A stretch of 5,984 bases of DNA from GCA-2688775 sp964524225 (GTDB taxonomy: Archaea > Nanobdellota > Nanobdellia > Woesearchaeales > GW2011-AR4): the NCBI GenBank assembly GCA_964524225.1, contig CAZGEW010000074.1:1-5984 (forward strand), read 5' to 3'. The translations under genes were made by a program, and so were the position numbers. Below, one piece after another: positions 4,681 to 5,984 of this stretch. The notes beneath the pieces are model-generated. The model made no database searches. It was given only the letters and a program-made list of their open reading frames with translations, and was not told the DNA's origin. Position 1 is the first letter of the stretch. Every line of letters starts with the position of its first letter.

Positions 4681-5751
4681 ATGGAAACACTTGAATCTTT
4701 GAAATGGATTAAAGAGCATAACCTTTATGAATTAACGTCTAAAGTTGCTCTTTCGTTGAAAAAAGTTTTTACACCTTGCTTAGCTGTAAAAGACGAGAAA
4801 GTTCTGATAATAGGTGATATAGGATATGAAAACAGAAATGTAGCAGCTGTTTTATCTGGTGCTTATTATCTTGCAGCTGAGCAACTGAAGCTAGACACAA
4901 AGTTAATTTTACAAGAGGTTAAATCAAGGAGAGATGTATCAGATCCAGATGTGGTAAACAGCTTGTCAGAGCTCAAAATAGGCAATATAATTATTCTAAA
5001 TATGTCAGACAAACTAGGGAATATTAAAGAGCTAGGCAAAAGCTTCAGAAGATGGGTAGCCAAGAAAAATCACAGATTTATTTCAGCGATGAGTTTGGGT
5101 GATTTACCAACAAGCAATATAGACTTGATTTTAAAAGCTATAGATGTTAACTACAAGCCATTTCAGACTCAACATGAGGAGATAAGGAAAAGGTTAGAAA
5201 ATACAAAGGAAATACACATAACAACACCGGCAGGGACTGATTTGTACTACAATAAAGGTGGAGTAAAGGCAATTGCAGCTGATGGTAATTACACTAAACC
5301 CGGGGCAGGAGGAAATCTACCAGCAGGCGAAGTATATGCTCCACCAAATGGGAAGAAAATAGAAGGAAAGGTTGTTATAGACGGCAGTTCAAGAACGCAT
5401 GAGCACACTATTTTAATAAGAAAACCTATCGAATTATCAATAGAAGACGGTGATATAGTTGATATTAAGGGTCATGAAGAAGCAAAATTGCTTGAAAACA
5501 CCTTGAAATGGGCAGCATCTGTGGCAAAAAATCCAGGCAATGTAAGAAGGGTTTGTGAACTTGGAATTGGTTTAAACCCAAAAGCTTCAATAATTGGAGC
5601 TATGATTGTTGACGACAAAACTCTTGGAACAGCTCATATAGGCATTGGCTCAAATTACTGGTTTGGTGGCAATATTTATGCTATTATACATCTAGACCAA
5701 GTATTCAAGAACCCCTCTATTTATTTAGATGGAGAGCTACTTAAAATTTAG
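4681..5751 (+). CDS. M29 aminopeptidase / NicX-like metalloenzyme
   Basis: The 356-residue cytoplasmic protein belongs to the leucyl aminopeptidase (aminopeptidase T, peptidase family M29) and 2,5-dihydroxypyridine dioxygenase (NicX) superfamily. The metal-site pattern is recognisable: Glu217 in GGNLPAGEVYAPP, Glu293 in CELGIGLNP, His319 in TLGTAHIGIGSN, Tyr326 in NYWFGG, and the pair His337-Asp339 in IIHLDQV. Residues about 1-170 form the N-terminal alpha/beta domain. M29 enzymes are near 410 residues, so this is a slightly short, archaeal-type form. It could remove N-terminal amino acids from peptides or act on an aromatic ring; sequence alone does not decide. ATG 4681 is supported by a TATA box 27 bases upstream and no leader. 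A strong hairpin with a T-run follows the stop. It diverges from the hydrolase operon. Superfamily is confident, activity is not. Confidence 0.87.
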   Translation: METLESLKWIKEHNLYELTSKVALSLKKVFTPCLAVKDEKVLIIGDIGYENRNVAAVLSGAYYLAAEQLKLDTKLILQEVKSRRDVSDPDVVNSLSELKIGNIIILNMSDKLGNIKELGKSFRRWVAKKNHRFISAMSLGDLPTSNIDLILKAIDVNYKPFQTQHEEIRKRLENTKEIHITTPAGTDLYYNKGGVKAIAADGNYTKPGAGGNLPAGEVYAPPNGKKIEGKVVIDGSSRTHEHTILIRKPIELSIEDGDIVDIKGHEEAKLLENTLKWAASVAKNPGNVRRVCELGIGLNPKASIIGAMIVDDKTLGTAHIGIGSNYWFGGNIYAIIHLDQVFKNPSIYLDGELLKI

Positions 5752-5762
5752 TAATACATCAG

Positions 5763-5797
5763 AAAAATTTTAACAGCTTTGCTGTTAAAATTTTTTT
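5763..5797 (+). terminator. Perfect 15-bp hairpin followed by a T-run
   Basis: AAAAATTTTAACAGC (5763-5777) and GCTGTTAAAATTTTT (5781-5795) pair perfectly around a TTT loop and run into seven Ts (5791-5797), starting 11 bases after the M29-like stop. The T-run alone would serve archaeal termination; the perfect stem looks like a bacterial intrinsic terminator. The minus strand also ends in a T-run, so it could work both ways. It ends only 6 bases before the pth2 ATG. Confidence 0.65.
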
Positions 5798-5803
5798 ATT
5801 AAC

Positions 5804-5878
5804 ATGGTATACAAACAAGTGATACTAGTTAGAGAAGATTTAAAATTGCCAAAAGGGAAATTAGCATACATATCTTGA
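5804..5878 (+). pseudogene. pth2: Peptidyl-tRNA hydrolase 2, truncated 5' fragment
   Basis: A 24-codon frame begins MVYKQVILVREDLKLPKGKLA, a close match to the N-terminus of archaeal Pth2 (MYKQVIVVRTDLKMSKGKLAAQVAHA), the enzyme that recycles peptidyl-tRNAs dropped by ribosomes. Lys19 of the GKLA motif belongs to the family's conserved active-site region. After Ala21 (5866) the match ends abruptly: the expected AQ.AHA is replaced by YIS and a TGA at 5876-5878. Pth2 is normally 115-120 residues, so this copy is non-functional unless the sequence is mis-assembled. The frame continues open past the TGA to the window end but does not resemble Pth2. The preceding hairpin leaves almost no room for a separate promoter. 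Because Pth2 is a nearly universal archaeal housekeeping enzyme, a broken copy is surprising. Confidence 0.75.
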
Positions 5879-5984
5879 TGCCTTACTACTGACCACTGGA
5901 CATCCCTGCCTAAACTATTTAAACCCATTCTACTTCTAGAAATTGAAAAAGAGAACACGCAAAACTGCCAAATAATGATTTTCG
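5867..5984. other. Unidentified sequence past the pth2 break
   Basis: No Pth2 homology remains here. On the minus strand a frame is open from the window edge and contains MGLNSLGRDVQWSVVRHQDM; on the plus strand a frame reads LTTDHWTSLPKLFKPILLLE to the edge. I recognise neither. TTTAAATA on the minus strand (within 5917-5926) could be a TATA box. The piece may be the end of an inserted element or another gene running out of the window. Confidence 0.3.

Noticed and set aside
4866..5063. Minus-strand 65-codon frame
   Set aside because: Antisense to the M29-like gene; serine/leucine-rich as expected for a shadow frame.
5880..5930. Possible tRNA on the minus strand (GGGATGTCCAGTGGTC next to a TTTAAATA box)
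   Set aside because: The D-arm-like piece is suggestive, but acceptor, anticodon and T arms do not close and the TATA spacing is too short.

Overview
The window looks like archaeal chromosomal DNA, AT-rich and probably from an uncultured lineage; a DPANN-type archaeon is a guess I cannot prove. The evidence for Archaea is a VirB11/GspE-type secretion ATPase with a long archaeal-style N-terminal region, an archaeal/eukaryotic-type peptidyl-tRNA hydrolase (Pth2) start, an HTH plus zinc-ribbon regulator of the COG3357 type, a ribbon-helix-helix protein, an Lrp-type RAM domain, TATA-box promoters about 26 bases from start codons without leaders, and a GGAGGT ribosome binding site.

Layout. 1-150 (+) is the 3' end of argC. 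It overlaps by one base the start of a glycerophosphodiester phosphodiesterase that breaks off after about 22 codons (150-224). 214-546 (-) is a structure-rich, more GC-rich stretch whose only long reading frame is interrupted by two in-frame TGA codons and flanked by complex hairpins. 566-2869 (-) is a complete 767-residue secretion/pilus ATPase, translationally coupled to a 47-residue ribbon-helix-helix gene (2869-3012, -). 3120 to about 3325 (-) is the tail of an Lrp/AsnC-like regulator, fused tail-outward to the last ~39 codons of a threonine-synthase-like gene on the other strand (about 3322-3438, +). 3448-4607 (-) is a two-gene unit: a membrane-anchored alpha/beta hydrolase followed by the zinc-ribbon regulator. 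4681-5751 (+) is an M29/NicX-like aminopeptidase-family protein, divergent from the hydrolase and sharing a 73-base promoter region. A 15-bp hairpin with a T-run follows, then the first 21 codons of pth2 (from 5804), which again stops being recognisable at about 5867. The last ~115 bases are unidentified.

Taken together, the complete genes are ordinary archaeal genes, but four different genes are cut inside their coding region, two of them back to back at one point. The window is therefore a mosaic of at least three blocks (argC-GDPD; ATPase-RHH-Lrp tail; thrC tail-regulator-hydrolase-M29-pth2). It either records repeated rearrangement or insertion or contains assembly joins. The most unusual stretch is 214-560, with its TGA-interrupted frame and nested hairpins.
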